Source of the DNA: Polynucleobacter sp. Latsch14-2
GTDB taxonomy: Bacteria > Pseudomonadota > Gammaproteobacteria > Burkholderiales > Burkholderiaceae
NCBI RefSeq assembly: GCF_018881925.1
Contig: NZ_JACVPL010000006.1
Span: 62,001-126,000 of the forward strand
Direction: 5' to 3'
DNA length: 64,000 nt
Shown: positions 18,124 through 28,033 of the stretch, one piece after another
How positions within the stretch are numbered: position 1 is the stretch's first letter
Layout: each line of letters begins with the position of its first letter
The notes under the pieces: model-generated
Told to the model about the DNA's origin: nothing
Seen by the model: only the letters and a program-made list of their open reading frames with translations
Databases searched by the model: none
Program-made: the position numbers and the translations under genes

Positions 18124-18151
18124 ATCTAAAGTTGATATTAGATATCTAAAG
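18122..18151. repeat. Direct repeat in phaP leader
   Basis: ATATCTAAAG occurs twice, at 18122-18131 and 18142-18151, exactly 20 bases (about two helical turns) apart, just downstream of the -10. Phased half-sites suggest a bound regulator. A small hairpin (CCTCA-TAG-TGAGG, 18152-18164) follows in the 5' leader. Confidence 0.55.
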
Positions 18152-18194
18152 CCTCATAGTGAGGAACAAACGAGTCCAAGCGAAAGGGATTGAA

Positions 18195-18749
18195 ATGAAC
18201 TTAACACCAGAACAAATAGCAGCAGCACAAAAAGCGAATTTAGAAACCTTGAGCGGACTCACCAATCAGGCACTTCAAAGTATTGAGAAATTGGTAGAGC
18301 TAAATATGCACATTGCCAAACAAAGTCTTGGCGACAGTATGACCAACGCCAAAAAAGCTTTAGAGGTAAAAGATATTCAACAACTTCTCGCCCATCAGGC
18401 TGAAGCGGTTCAACCAATGGCTGAAAAGATTATGGCCTACAGTCGTCACTTATATGAGTTAGCACATGAAACGCAAGCTAGCTTCACAAAGTCAGCAGAA
18501 AAAGAGTTGCAGGCTGGTCAGAAAAAAATGAATGCTTTAGTTGAAGACTGGACCAAGAATGCCCCCGCAGGCTCTGATGCTGCTGTTCAAGCTATGAAGC
18601 AAGCGATTGCCTCAGCTAGCAATGTATTTGAGACTAGTCAGAAGGCTATCAAGCAAGCTGTCGAAGTTGCTCAAAGCAATCTCAGCAGTGCAACCGATAC
18701 AGTCATGAAGGCTGCAGATACGGCGAGCAAAGCTGCTAAGAAGAAATAA
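18195..18749 (+). CDS. phaP: Phasin family protein
   Basis: A 184-residue amphipathic, almost wholly helical protein of the phasin family that coats polyhydroxyalkanoate granules. It starts MNLTPEQIAAAQKANLETLSGL, and the rest is Ala-, Lys- and Gln-rich with heptad-like spacing and no Cys or Trp-rich core, ending in a Lys-rich tail (SKAAKKK). The ATG at 18195 follows AAAGGGA; a longer in-frame start at 18159 lies before the ribosome site. The gene is monocistronic, with its own promoter (18096-18123) and terminator (18781-18806). Its position convergent to the PDH operon links PHA storage to acetyl-CoA supply. Confidence 0.92.
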   Translation: MNLTPEQIAAAQKANLETLSGLTNQALQSIEKLVELNMHIAKQSLGDSMTNAKKALEVKDIQQLLAHQAEAVQPMAEKIMAYSRHLYELAHETQASFTKSAEKELQAGQKKMNALVEDWTKNAPAGSDAAVQAMKQAIASASNVFETSQKAIKQAVEVAQSNLSSATDTVMKAADTASKAAKKK

Positions 18750-18780
18750 CTTCTAATGATTTGCTAGTATTGCATCACAA

Positions 18781-18810
18781 AAAAGCCCCGACTAATCGGG
18801 GCTTTTCTTT
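18781..18810. terminator. Bidirectional Rho-independent terminator between phaP and lpdA
   Basis: An 11-bp stem (AAAAGCCCCGA / TCGGGGCTTTT) with a CTAA loop spans 18781-18806 and is followed by T-rich sequence; upstream A-rich sequence gives the T tract for the opposite strand. It serves the convergent phaP and aceE-aceF-lpdA transcripts. Confidence 0.9.
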
Positions 18811-18823
18811 TCCTTGAATCAAG

Positions 18824-20605
18824 CTAAGACTTCTTTTTAACTGGTGGCAAATCGGTGCAGTGTCCGTGCGCAGCTTCAGCGGCAAGACCTACCGACTCCC
18901 CTAGTGTTGGATGAGGGTGAATGGTTTTTCCAATATCAACCGCATCCGCGCCCATTTCAATTGCTAGGCAAACTTCACCTATGAGATCGCCGGCATGAGT
19001 ACCGACAATTCCACCGCCAATGATGCGATGGCTTGCGGCATCGAAAATCAATTTAGTGAAACCCTCATCCCTGCCATTAGCAATCGCCCGCCCACTAGCA
19101 GCCCATGGGAACAAACCTTTCTCATAGGCAATCCCTTGCGCCTTACATTGCTCTTCAGTTAATCCAGCCCATGCTACCTCTGGGTCTGTGTAAGCAACTG
19201 AAGGAATTTGCTTAGCGTCAAAATAGGACTTTTGACCAGCGGCTGCTTCTGCGGCAACATGTCCCTCATGAACAGCCTTATGTGCCAACATTGGTTGACC
19301 AACAAGATCACCGATTGCAAAAATGTTATGGACATTGGTTCGCATCTGCTTATCGACCGGAATAAATCCTCGCTCATCAACTTGCACCCCAGCGGCAGCT
19401 GCGTCAATCTTCTTGCCATTTGGTGAGCGCCCTACTGCCACCAGCACTAAATCGTAAGTCTGTGGTTCTGCAGGCGCGTTTTCACCTTCGAATGTCACTT
19501 CAATACCATCAGACTTAACCTCAGCTTTAGCAGCACGAGTTTTAAGCATGACCTTTTCAAATCTACCGGCATTGAACTTTTCCCAGACCTTTTCTAAGTC
19601 GCGATCTGCACCCGCCATGAGACCATCCAGCATCTCAGCAATATCAATACGTGAGCCAAGAGTGCTGTATACGGTTGCCATCTCTAAGCCAATAATGCCG
19701 CCACCAATCACTAGCATCCGTTTAGGTATGCTCTTTAACTGCAAAGCGCCAGTGCTATCAACAATGCGTGGATCTACTGGCAAAAAAGGAAGTTTCACTG
19801 GTTGACTTCCGGCCGCAATAATCGCCTTCTGAAAACGAATCACTTCCTTAGATCCCGTGAGATCCTGGCCATCACCACTAGTGAGTTGCACTTCAACGTG
19901 ATTGGCATCCAAAAAATGTCCTAGTCCACGCACAACTTTTACCTTACGCGCTTTGGCCATACCAGCCAATCCGCCGGTCAACTTAGCGATCACAGATTCT
20001 TTGTAGCCACGCAGTTGATCGATCTCAATCTTTGGTGCACCAAAGGTAATGCCATGTTTTGCCATCGTCTTAACTTCATCCATGACAGATGTAGTGTGCA
20101 GCAAAGCTTTAGATGGGATGCAACCCACATTTAAGCAGACACCGCCTAAGGCAGCGTAACGCTCTACTAATACGGTATTCATACCCAAGTCAGCGCTGCG
20201 AAAAGCTGCGCTATAACCGCCGGGGCCAGCGCCTAAAACTAATAACTCACACTCGTGATCGACTTTACCGCTATATTGCCCTGCAATTGGTGTGGGGGTT
20301 GGCGCTACTGCTGGAGTTGAAGTAATGACGGTTGCAGGTGCGGCCTTTGGGGTGACTGTTGCTTCAGCACTAACTTCAACCTCGGCAATCACACTACCTT
20401 TACTAACTTTGTCGCCTAATTTAAGAGAAATCGCTGTGACAGTTCCGGCTGTGTCTGCTGGAATTTCCATAGTGGCTTTATCAGACTCGAGCACCAACAA
20501 GGGCTGCTCTTTTTGAATGACATCACCAACTTTGATTAATACCTCAATCACTGGAATATCTGAATAGTCACCAATATCTGGTACGAGGATCATCTGTTTT
20601 GACAT
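18824..20605 (-). CDS. lpdA: Dihydrolipoyl dehydrogenase (E3) with N-terminal lipoyl domain
   Basis: A 593-residue FAD enzyme that reoxidises dihydrolipoamide on the PDH complex with NAD. Residues about 1-80 are a lipoyl domain with the modified Lys in LESDKATMEIP, then an Ala/Pro/Thr-rich linker (about 83-112). The E3 core starts near 118 (ELLVLGAGPGGYSAAFR), has the redox disulphide GGVCLNVGCIPSK, the NAD motif IGGGIIGLEMATV and FAIGDLVG, and ends with the active-site His-Glu in HPHPTLGE. A lipoyl-E3 fusion is common in Neisseria and Burkholderiales PDH operons. GGGGG precedes the ATG. It is the last gene of aceE-aceF-lpdA, nine bases after aceF. Confidence 0.96.
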   Translation of the reverse strand: MSKQMILVPDIGDYSDIPVIEVLIKVGDVIQKEQPLLVLESDKATMEIPADTAGTVTAISLKLGDKVSKGSVIAEVEVSAEATVTPKAAPATVITSTPAVAPTPTPIAGQYSGKVDHECELLVLGAGPGGYSAAFRSADLGMNTVLVERYAALGGVCLNVGCIPSKALLHTTSVMDEVKTMAKHGITFGAPKIEIDQLRGYKESVIAKLTGGLAGMAKARKVKVVRGLGHFLDANHVEVQLTSGDGQDLTGSKEVIRFQKAIIAAGSQPVKLPFLPVDPRIVDSTGALQLKSIPKRMLVIGGGIIGLEMATVYSTLGSRIDIAEMLDGLMAGADRDLEKVWEKFNAGRFEKVMLKTRAAKAEVKSDGIEVTFEGENAPAEPQTYDLVLVAVGRSPNGKKIDAAAAGVQVDERGFIPVDKQMRTNVHNIFAIGDLVGQPMLAHKAVHEGHVAAEAAAGQKSYFDAKQIPSVAYTDPEVAWAGLTEEQCKAQGIAYEKGLFPWAASGRAIANGRDEGFTKLIFDAASHRIIGGGIVGTHAGDLIGEVCLAIEMGADAVDIGKTIHPHPTLGESVGLAAEAAHGHCTDLPPVKKKS

Positions 20606-20614
20606 GGATCCCCC

Positions 20615-21910
20615 TTAGAGAATTGCGCGACGGAAGTCGGACAAGAGTTGAGAAACATAGACATTAAAACGAGTCGCAAGTGCACCATCGATCACCCGAT
20701 GGTCAGCAGTCAAAGATAATGGGCAAATCAAACGAGGCACGAATTGCTTACCATCCCATACTGGCTTCATTGCAGCCTTACTAACACCTAGGATAGCGAC
20801 TTCTGGCGCATTCACAATGGGTGCAAAATAAGTTCCACCGATGCCACCCAATGAGGAGATGGTAAAGCTAGCACCCTGCATTTGATCTGGCTTGAGTTTC
20901 CCATCGCGTGCAAGTGCAGCCAAATTAGATGTTTCTTTAACAATTTCAAAGATGCCTTTTTTATCGACATCTCGAATCACTGGAACGACAAGACCGGTTG
21001 GGGTATCAGCTGCAAAGCCAATATTGAAATATTTCTTCAAAACTAAATCGTCGCCATCGAGCGAGCTATTAAACTCGGGATATTTTTTTAGGGCAGCAAC
21101 AGCTGCCTTCATGATGAATGCCAGCATGGTGATCTTGATGCCCTGCTTTTCATTCTCCTTATTAGTGAGAACGCGGAAAGCCTCTAAATCAGTAATATCT
21201 GCATCCTCGTGATACGTCACCGCAGGAATCATGACCCAGTTACGACCCAAATTAGCAGCAGTCAGCTTCTTGATACGATTGAGTGGTTGACGCTCAATTT
21301 CACCAAACTTGGCAAAATCGACTTTTGGCCATGGAATCAGATTCAATCCACCCAAGCTTCCGCCAGAAGCACTACTAGAGTTGCCCCCACCGCTCATAGC
21401 GGCTTTTACAAACGCCTGGACATCATCTTGCGTAATGCGACCTTTAGGCCCAGTACCCTTCACTTGCGAAACGATTACCCCAAGTTCGCGTGCGAATTTA
21501 CGGACAGATGGACTCGCATGACTCACATTGTCATCTGCAGGAGGAGGTGTGATGCTAACCGGCGGTGGAGGTGGAGCCAACTTTATTGGAGGCTCAACCG
21601 GAGGAGTTTTTTGTTCAGGCGCTACCGCAACTGCTGGTGTTGGCGCCACTGCGGGCATCGACGCAGAAGCCGCCTCCTCCAGCATGATAACCACCGAACC
21701 TTCAGATAGTGAATCACCAATCTTGACCTTCACCTCTTTGACTACGCCAGAGTGGCTAGAAGGCACATCCATGGTTGCTTTATCGGATTCCAACACAACG
21801 ATTGATTGTTCTTTCTCTACGGTATCGCCGACCTTAACTAAGACCTCAATAACTGGCACATCTTTGTAATCCCCAATATCAGGGACTTTAATTTCGATTA
21901 ATTGGCTCAT
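20615..21910 (-). CDS. aceF: Dihydrolipoyllysine acetyltransferase (E2 of pyruvate dehydrogenase)
   Basis: A 431-residue core subunit that takes the acetyl group from E1 and forms acetyl-CoA. Order of domains: one lipoyl domain (about 1-78, Lys in LESDKATMDVPSS), a Pro/Ala/Val-rich flexible linker (about 85-128), a peripheral subunit-binding domain (about 130-168, SPSVRKFARELGV then GPKGRITQDDV), a Gly/Ser-rich linker, and the acyltransferase domain with the catalytic His in SLTADHRVIDGALATRF near the C-terminus. One lipoyl domain rather than the three of E. coli is offset by the extra domain on LpdA. It lies 14 bases after aceE. Confidence 0.96.
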   Translation of the reverse strand: MSQLIEIKVPDIGDYKDVPVIEVLVKVGDTVEKEQSIVVLESDKATMDVPSSHSGVVKEVKVKIGDSLSEGSVVIMLEEAASASMPAVAPTPAVAVAPEQKTPPVEPPIKLAPPPPPVSITPPPADDNVSHASPSVRKFARELGVIVSQVKGTGPKGRITQDDVQAFVKAAMSGGGNSSSASGGSLGGLNLIPWPKVDFAKFGEIERQPLNRIKKLTAANLGRNWVMIPAVTYHEDADITDLEAFRVLTNKENEKQGIKITMLAFIMKAAVAALKKYPEFNSSLDGDDLVLKKYFNIGFAADTPTGLVVPVIRDVDKKGIFEIVKETSNLAALARDGKLKPDQMQGASFTISSLGGIGGTYFAPIVNAPEVAILGVSKAAMKPVWDGKQFVPRLICPLSLTADHRVIDGALATRFNVYVSQLLSDFRRAIL

Positions 21911-21924
21911 ATTTCAATCTCTAG

Positions 21925-24621
21925 TTAAACCGTCATTGGGTTGGGTTTAGTAGCATCAATACCGTACTTCTTGATTGCTTCAGCAAGCTTCTGACGATCA
22001 AACTGTCCGGCATCTGCCAATGATCGCAAGGCTGTTAATACTACCCAGCGACGATCGACTTCGAAGAAATCGCGCAACTTCTCACGAGTGTCAGAACGAC
22101 CAAAACCATCGGTACCAAGCACTTCATATTGACGACCAATATGCTGAATGGCCGGACGAATCTGCTCGGCAAATAAACGCACATAGTCAGTAGCCGCAAT
22201 CACAGGCCCTGTTGTATCTTTTAGGCATTTTTCCACATGGGACAAGACAGGTGTTGCAGCAGGATTTAAAAGATTGCTACGATGCACAGCAGCCCAATCA
22301 CGTCCGAGCTCAGTGAAGCTTGGACAACCCCATAAGTCAGACGCAACCCCCCAATCTTTGTGCAACATTTCTGCTGCCTCAATCACTTCACGGAAGATTG
22401 TTCCAGAGCCAAGTAATTGCACGCGCAACTTGGCATTGGCATCACCAACGGATGTCAACTTATACATCCCTTTGATAATGTCTTGCTCTGCACCCTTCGG
22501 CATTGCTGGATGAGCGTAGTTTTCGTTCATCAAGGTGATGTAGTAGTACACGTCTTCTTGCACCTCTAACATCCGGCGCATACCATCTTGAATCACCACT
22601 GCTACCTCAAATGAGAATGTTGGGTCATAACTGATGCAGTTAGGAACAGCAGCACTCCACACTTGACTATGGCCGTCTTCATGCTGCAAACCCTCGCCAT
22701 TCAAAGTAGTTCTGCCGGCGGTACCACCTAACAAGAAGCCACGACTGCGCATATCGCCCGCAGCCCAAGCTAAGTCCCCAATCCGCTGGAACCCAAACAT
22801 GGAATAGAAGATATAGAAAGGCAACATGGGAACACCATGCGTAGAGTAAGAGGTAGCTGCTGCGATCCAATCGCACATACCGCCAGCTTCATTAATGCCC
22901 TCTTGCAAGATTTGTCCGTGCTTATCCTCTTTGTAGAACATCAATTGATCATGATCTTCTGGTGTATAGAGTTGACCAAGTTGGTTCCAAATACCGAGCT
23001 GACGGAACATGCCCTCCATACCAAAAGTCCGAGACTCATCTGGAACGATGGGAACCACTCTCTTGCCTAAGACTTTATCGCGCAAGATGGTATTTAGCAG
23101 TCGCACAAACGCCATTGTTGTCGAAATCTCACGACCTTCCGTAGTTGCCTCCAGCATCGGCGCAAATACATCCAAAGCAGGCACAGGTAGACTCTCGGCT
23201 TTTGTACGACGCTGCGGCAAATAACCGCCAAGTTCGTGGCGACGAGCTTTCATATACTCAAGCTCTAAGCTACCATCTGCAAATTTAACGAGCGGCATTT
23301 CATCAAGTTGCTCGTCTTTGACGGGTATTTCAAAACGATCACGGAAACGACGGACGTCATCAGCGTTCATTTTCTTTGCCTGGTGGGCAATATTCATTGC
23401 CTCACCAGAGCCACCCATGCCATAACCTTTAATGGTGTGCGCCAAGATAACGGTAGGCTCATTTTTATGGTTTACAGCTGCATGAAATGCTGCATAGACT
23501 TTATGGGGATCATGGCCACCACGATTGAGTTGCCAAATCTCATCATCAGTCCAGTCATTAACTAAGGCTTTTAGCTCTGGGGTGTTAAATACAGTTTCAC
23601 GAACATAAGCACCATTTTTAGCCTTCATGGTCTGATATTGGCCATCCACAATTTCGCCTAAACGCTGCATCAAGATGCCTTTTTTATCGCGTGCAAATAA
23701 AGCATCCCATTGACCACCCCAAACTACTTTGATGACATTCCAACCGGCACCACGGAACTCACTCTCAAGCTCTTGAATAATTTTTCCATTGCCACGTACA
23801 GGGCCATCTAGACGCTGTAGGTTGCAGTTGATTACAAATATAAGGTTGTCGAGTTTTTCACGGCCAGCCATACCAATCGCACCCAATGACTCTGGCTCAT
23901 CTGTTTCGCCATCACCTAAGAAGGCCCAAACTTTTCTGCCTTCTGTCTTAGCAAAACCCCGATCGGCCAAGTAACGCATAAAGCGCGCTTGATAAATAGC
24001 CATGATCGGACCAAGACCCATGGATACCGTTGGGAACTGCCAAAAATCTGGCATCAACCAAGGATGCGGGTAGCTGGAAATTCCTTTTCCACCAACTTCT
24101 TGACGGAAATTATTGAGCTGCTCTTCGGCCAAGCGACCTAACATGTAAGCACGAGCGTATACACCAGGGGCTGAATGGCCTTGTACAAAAATTAAATCGC
24201 CGCCATGTTCTGGCGAAGGTGCATGCCAGAAATGGTTAAAGCCAACGTCATATAAAGTTGCGGCAGACTGAAAAGAAGAAATATGACCACCAACGTTCGT
24301 GTCTTTATTGGCACGCAATACCATGGCCATGGCATTCCAGCGTGTGTAGGAGCGAATTCGATGTTCAACGTTTTGATCTCCGGGTAAGCGAGCCTGCTGC
24401 TCAACGGGAATGGTATTGATATAAGGAGTCTCGGCATGAAAAGGCTGATTAACGCCATTCACTCGAGCATGAGAAATTTGCTGATCGATTAAATAGGCAG
24501 CTCTTTCTGGCCCTTCTGTCTTGATGACACCATCAAGCGCCTGCAACCATTCTTGAGTTTCTGCGGGATCTGCATCTTGCGCACTCGTTTTACCCAATAT
24601 TTGTTCTGGAACTGCTGCCAT
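21925..24621 (-). CDS. aceE: Pyruvate dehydrogenase E1 component, homodimeric type
   Basis: An 898-residue thiamine diphosphate enzyme that decarboxylates pyruvate and acetylates lipoyl-E2. It matches the single-chain AceE type in length and motifs: HAPSPEHGGDLIFVQGHSAPGVYAR near residue 140, the TPP motif GDGETDEPES, FVINCNLQRLDGPVRGNGKIIQELE, and RTFGMEGMFRQLGIW in the second half. The ATG at 24621 follows GGAGG. It is the first gene of aceE-aceF-lpdA. The 194-base gap to the divergent histidine kinase holds candidate regulatory palindromes (24730-24758). No PdhR gene is next to it, unlike E. coli. Confidence 0.97.
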   Translation of the reverse strand: MAAVPEQILGKTSAQDADPAETQEWLQALDGVIKTEGPERAAYLIDQQISHARVNGVNQPFHAETPYINTIPVEQQARLPGDQNVEHRIRSYTRWNAMAMVLRANKDTNVGGHISSFQSAATLYDVGFNHFWHAPSPEHGGDLIFVQGHSAPGVYARAYMLGRLAEEQLNNFRQEVGGKGISSYPHPWLMPDFWQFPTVSMGLGPIMAIYQARFMRYLADRGFAKTEGRKVWAFLGDGETDEPESLGAIGMAGREKLDNLIFVINCNLQRLDGPVRGNGKIIQELESEFRGAGWNVIKVVWGGQWDALFARDKKGILMQRLGEIVDGQYQTMKAKNGAYVRETVFNTPELKALVNDWTDDEIWQLNRGGHDPHKVYAAFHAAVNHKNEPTVILAHTIKGYGMGGSGEAMNIAHQAKKMNADDVRRFRDRFEIPVKDEQLDEMPLVKFADGSLELEYMKARRHELGGYLPQRRTKAESLPVPALDVFAPMLEATTEGREISTTMAFVRLLNTILRDKVLGKRVVPIVPDESRTFGMEGMFRQLGIWNQLGQLYTPEDHDQLMFYKEDKHGQILQEGINEAGGMCDWIAAATSYSTHGVPMLPFYIFYSMFGFQRIGDLAWAAGDMRSRGFLLGGTAGRTTLNGEGLQHEDGHSQVWSAAVPNCISYDPTFSFEVAVVIQDGMRRMLEVQEDVYYYITLMNENYAHPAMPKGAEQDIIKGMYKLTSVGDANAKLRVQLLGSGTIFREVIEAAEMLHKDWGVASDLWGCPSFTELGRDWAAVHRSNLLNPAATPVLSHVEKCLKDTTGPVIAATDYVRLFAEQIRPAIQHIGRQYEVLGTDGFGRSDTREKLRDFFEVDRRWVVLTALRSLADAGQFDRQKLAEAIKKYGIDATKPNPMTV

Positions 24622-24729
24622 AACCTGCCTCCATAAGGAACTTCGGTGTTAATCATTCACTCTATAGGCAATATTCTAGGAAGGTATATGGGTGTAAACA
24701 AGGAATTTTTCACATAATGATAATATTTC

Positions 24730-24758
24730 TCATAATATGATAATTTATTGCAACGCAT
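24730..24758. promoter_or_regulatory. Palindrome cluster upstream of aceE
   Basis: The AT palindrome TCATA-A-TATGA (about 24729-24740) is preceded by a near copy (ACATAATGATAAT), and TTGCAACGCAT lies at 24748-24758. Read towards aceE the last is ATGCGTTGCAA, 9/11 identical to the phaP palindrome TTGCATTGCAA. These are candidate regulator sites in the aceE/histidine-kinase divergent region. Confidence 0.35.
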
Positions 24759-24815
24759 CTAAATCATTGAAATACCTAAGAAATAGCACTCCATAAGGCA
24801 AAATAAAGGCTATTC

Positions 24816-27338
24816 ATGACATACAAGCGCTTTTCAATCTGGCAACTGAGCCCAAGCAAATGGCTCCGACGAATTCGGGGGTTTAGGCTTGTATACACAC
24901 CGTTGTTAGCAATTGTGATTTTTACAGCGGTAATGGGGATTATTTTAGGCACCCTTCAGTTGCAAGAAAAAACCCAGCAAGAATCTGCCCTATTTCGCGA
25001 ACTCTCGTTTGCAAAGCAACGAATTCAATTGCGGTTTCTAAACAATACCGAGTTACTTCTTTCTATTAGTAGAGACTTGGCTGCCAATAGCGATCAAGAA
25101 AAATTGCGCGCTAGCGCTTTAGACCAACTAGAAAACTTTGTCCTAAATAACCATGAAATTTCTGAAGTCATATGGCTTAATGAAAATAATGCTCGTCAGT
25201 GGGCCATGCCACCGTCAGGAAATAAATCAGATTGGTATACAAAAACAGAAAATGGTCCAGCGATAAATCAGGCGCTGAAAAAAACAATTGAATTAAGTAA
25301 ATTAGCCAACCGCCCCGCATTTAGCCCCTTCATCACCTCAAATCTATCAAATGATGAGCCATTAGCCAAAGAAAGAAAAACGGTTTTTTGGCAAGTCGTA
25401 CCCATTATCAATGGCGGTGAAATCACTGGTGCTTTAGCTGCTCTCTATACAGCCCAGGGGGTACTTGACGTTATACCTGGTGAACTGAAAAGCCAATATC
25501 GCTTCACGCTCTTAACAGATCACGAAACGATCTTAGCCATTTCATCTGACCGAGATACTCCGAAACGGTCCTTTAGCAATCAAACTAGTTTAGACGTCGG
25601 CGTTCTCAGCCCCAATTTAGTCCTGCGGATTGATACGTATCCGCCGCCAACAAATTTAACATTCAGAATGTTAATTGGAGTTGTACTTGGGTTAAGCGCC
25701 TTCGTGGTTTGGAGTTTATGGTCGGTATTAAAACAAATGCAGGTTCGTCAAGAGGCGGAAGCCAATCTCAGAACTGAAACCAACTTCCGGAGTGCGATGG
25801 AGAATTCCACCCCCGTGGGAATTCGCGCTCATGATATGGATAAACGCATCACTTATGTGAATCGAGCCTTCTGCGAAATGACGGGCTGGTCGAGCAAAGA
25901 GCTGATTGGTCTTTTGCCACCCTTCCCTTTTTGGCCTGCTGGCAGGAAGGATGAATTAAGCGCCAAGATGAATCGTGCAGTTGAGCTCAATACCGGCCTC
26001 CCATTGAAAGGCGGAATCGAAGGCAGCGTACTGCGTCGTGATGGTAGTGAGATTCAAACGAGGACTTTTATCGCACCATTGATTAATGAACGAGGCAATC
26101 AAACGGGTTGGGTAACGTCATTAATCGACATCTCAGAGCCAAAGAAAATTCGTGAAGAACTTGCCGCGTCTCAGGAGCGATTTATTACTGTTCTTGAAGG
26201 GCTAGATGCTGCTGTTTCAGTTCTGTCGATCCAAACAGGCGAACTGCTGTTTGCAAACCGCTTCTACCGCGAGCGCTTTGGTGATAACCCCAAAGGTCAT
26301 CTAGATTTAGCGGGTGGTGAATTGGCATTTAAAACTATGCAAACACTTGCCGAGGAATATGGCAATAAGACGCCAGGAATTGCACACTCCTTGCTTTACC
26401 AAGAATCCGAATCAGAAGAAGTTCAACTTTTGGAAAATAGTGTTAAATGGTATGAGGTAAGACGTCGCTTCATCCCCTGGGTGGATGGACATTTGGCACA
26501 ACTTTTGATTGCAACCGACATCACCATGCGCAAAGAAGCTGATGATCTAAATCGCCAACAAGAAGAACGGATGCAGTTTACGAGTCGTCTCACCACCATG
26601 GGTGAAATGGCCTCATCACTTGCGCATGAATTGAATCAACCACTTTCAGCCATCTCCAATTACTGCATGGGGGTCGTAAACCGACTCAAAGCACTGGTTG
26701 ACCCCGAGATTAATAAAGACATATTGCCGGCCCTTGAAAAAGCAGCGGAACAAGCTGTGCGTGCAGGCACAATCATTCAGCGCATCAGGAGTTTTGTTAA
26801 ACGCAGCGAACCCCAACGTAAATCATGCGCAATTGCCGATATCATTAATGACGCGGTTGGCTTAGTGGAAATTGAAGCGCACCGTCATCGCTTAAATATC
26901 ACTTCACATGTAGCCGACAACCTGCCTCATGTAGATCTTGATCCAATCTTGATTCTGCAAGTTTTGGTGAATTTACTAAAAAATTCTCTAGATAGCCTCC
27001 GAGATGTCTACCCCCTATCATCAAGATGGTCTGCACCCCCTGTCAAAATTTCTGCCGATCTCGATACCAGCACCTTTCCAGCTATGCTCAAAATAGAGGT
27101 AACAGATGCTGGTGCAGGCATTGCAGAATCCGTTATCCAGAGGATGTTCGAACCCTTTTTCAGCACTAAACCCGACGGAATGGGTATGGGCTTGAATATT
27201 TGCCGCTCCATTATCGAATCTCACCATGGTCGACTTTGGGCTAAAAACCACATGGACCCAGAACATACAAAGCTGGTTGGCTGCACCTTTACAATACTAT
27301 TACCCCTGGAATCAATAGATTCAAGGGCAATAGTTTAA
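24816..27338 (+). CDS. PAS-containing sensor histidine kinase (FixL/DctB-like)
   Basis: An 840-residue inner-membrane sensor. A first membrane helix at about 26-48 and a second at about 285-304 flank a periplasmic sensor of roughly 235 residues. Two PAS regions follow (about 322-440 and 452-572); the first has the PAC-like end TGWVTSLIDISEPKK. The HisKA domain carries the phospho-acceptor His604 in SSLAHELNQPLSAISNY, a DctB/FixL-type H-box. The HATPase domain has LLKNSLDSLR (N box), TDAGAGIAESV and GMGMGLNICRSIIESH. It forms a pair with the response regulator 33 bases downstream. Its location divergent from aceE hints at sensing carbon supply, but the ligand is unknown. Confidence 0.9.
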   Translation: MTYKRFSIWQLSPSKWLRRIRGFRLVYTPLLAIVIFTAVMGIILGTLQLQEKTQQESALFRELSFAKQRIQLRFLNNTELLLSISRDLAANSDQEKLRASALDQLENFVLNNHEISEVIWLNENNARQWAMPPSGNKSDWYTKTENGPAINQALKKTIELSKLANRPAFSPFITSNLSNDEPLAKERKTVFWQVVPIINGGEITGALAALYTAQGVLDVIPGELKSQYRFTLLTDHETILAISSDRDTPKRSFSNQTSLDVGVLSPNLVLRIDTYPPPTNLTFRMLIGVVLGLSAFVVWSLWSVLKQMQVRQEAEANLRTETNFRSAMENSTPVGIRAHDMDKRITYVNRAFCEMTGWSSKELIGLLPPFPFWPAGRKDELSAKMNRAVELNTGLPLKGGIEGSVLRRDGSEIQTRTFIAPLINERGNQTGWVTSLIDISEPKKIREELAASQERFITVLEGLDAAVSVLSIQTGELLFANRFYRERFGDNPKGHLDLAGGELAFKTMQTLAEEYGNKTPGIAHSLLYQESESEEVQLLENSVKWYEVRRRFIPWVDGHLAQLLIATDITMRKEADDLNRQQEERMQFTSRLTTMGEMASSLAHELNQPLSAISNYCMGVVNRLKALVDPEINKDILPALEKAAEQAVRAGTIIQRIRSFVKRSEPQRKSCAIADIINDAVGLVEIEAHRHRLNITSHVADNLPHVDLDPILILQVLVNLLKNSLDSLRDVYPLSSRWSAPPVKISADLDTSTFPAMLKIEVTDAGAGIAESVIQRMFEPFFSTKPDGMGMGLNICRSIIESHHGRLWAKNHMDPEHTKLVGCTFTILLPLESIDSRAIV

Positions 27339-27371
27339 AAATCGTATCTAGACTTATCCGCGAGATCCTAC

Positions 27372-28019
27372 ATGAATATGAGCACAGCGACAAAACCGAA
27401 CCAAGCCGAAGTAGTCTATGTTGTAGATGACGATGAAGCGGTGCGAGATTCCCTCACATGGCTTCTAGAAAGTAATGGCTATATTGTGCGTTGCCATGCT
27501 AGCGCGGAACGCTTTCTTCAATCATTACAAAGTACCGATAAGTCCACTATCTCCTGCGCTATTTTAGATGTGCGCATGCCCGGAATGTCGGGTCTTGAAC
27601 TACAAGAACGATTACTGAATGATCACCTTCCAATGCCAGTGGCATTTATTACTGGACACGGTGATGTGTCAATGGCGGTATCGACCATGAAAAGGGGTGC
27701 TGTTGATTTTATTGAAAAGCCCTTCAAAGAAAATGATCTATGTGGTTTGGTTGATCGAATGCTGGCAAAAGCTCGTATTGATTATGCACAAGCAAGTCAA
27801 CGCAAGATCACCCAAAGCCTTCTCAGCAAACTCACCGGTCGTGAGCGCCAAGTACTTGAAAGAATTGTTGCAGGTCGACTAAACAAACAAATTGCCGACG
27901 ATCTTGGCATATCTATCAAAACAGTTGAAGCGCACCGCGCCAATATTATGGAGAAGTTAAGTGTCAATACGGTTGCAGACTTACTACGTCTTGCCTTGTC
28001 AGACCCTCAACCGATTTAA
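27372..28019 (+). CDS. Two-component response regulator, FixJ/NarL-like
   Basis: A 215-residue regulator. The receiver domain (about 12-130) has [14 protein letters not shown], the phospho-acceptor Asp66 in [12 protein letters not shown], the Thr of FITGHGDV and the Lys of FIEKPFKEN. The LuxR-type HTH (about 150-210) reads [43 protein letters not shown]. This is the FixJ/TodT layout. Two in-frame ATGs (27372 and 27378) are possible. It is the cognate partner of the upstream kinase. Targets are not evident; neighbouring aceE or C4-acid uptake genes are reasonable guesses only. Confidence 0.92.
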   Translation: MNMSTATKPNQAEVVYVVDDDEAVRDSLTWLLESNGYIVRCHASAERFLQSLQSTDKSTISCAILDVRMPGMSGLELQERLLNDHLPMPVAFITGHGDVSMAVSTMKRGAVDFIEKPFKENDLCGLVDRMLAKARIDYAQASQRKITQSLLSKLTGRERQVLERIVAGRLNKQIADDLGISIKTVEAHRANIMEKLSVNTVADLLRLALSDPQPI

Positions 28020-28033
28020 TCATTTTTCAAGTT

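Noticed and set aside
21528-21869. Open frame antisense to the aceF linker and lipoyl domain
   Set aside because: Gly/Thr-rich translation is a shadow of the Pro/Ala-rich linker of aceF on the other strand; no ribosome site or recognisable domain.
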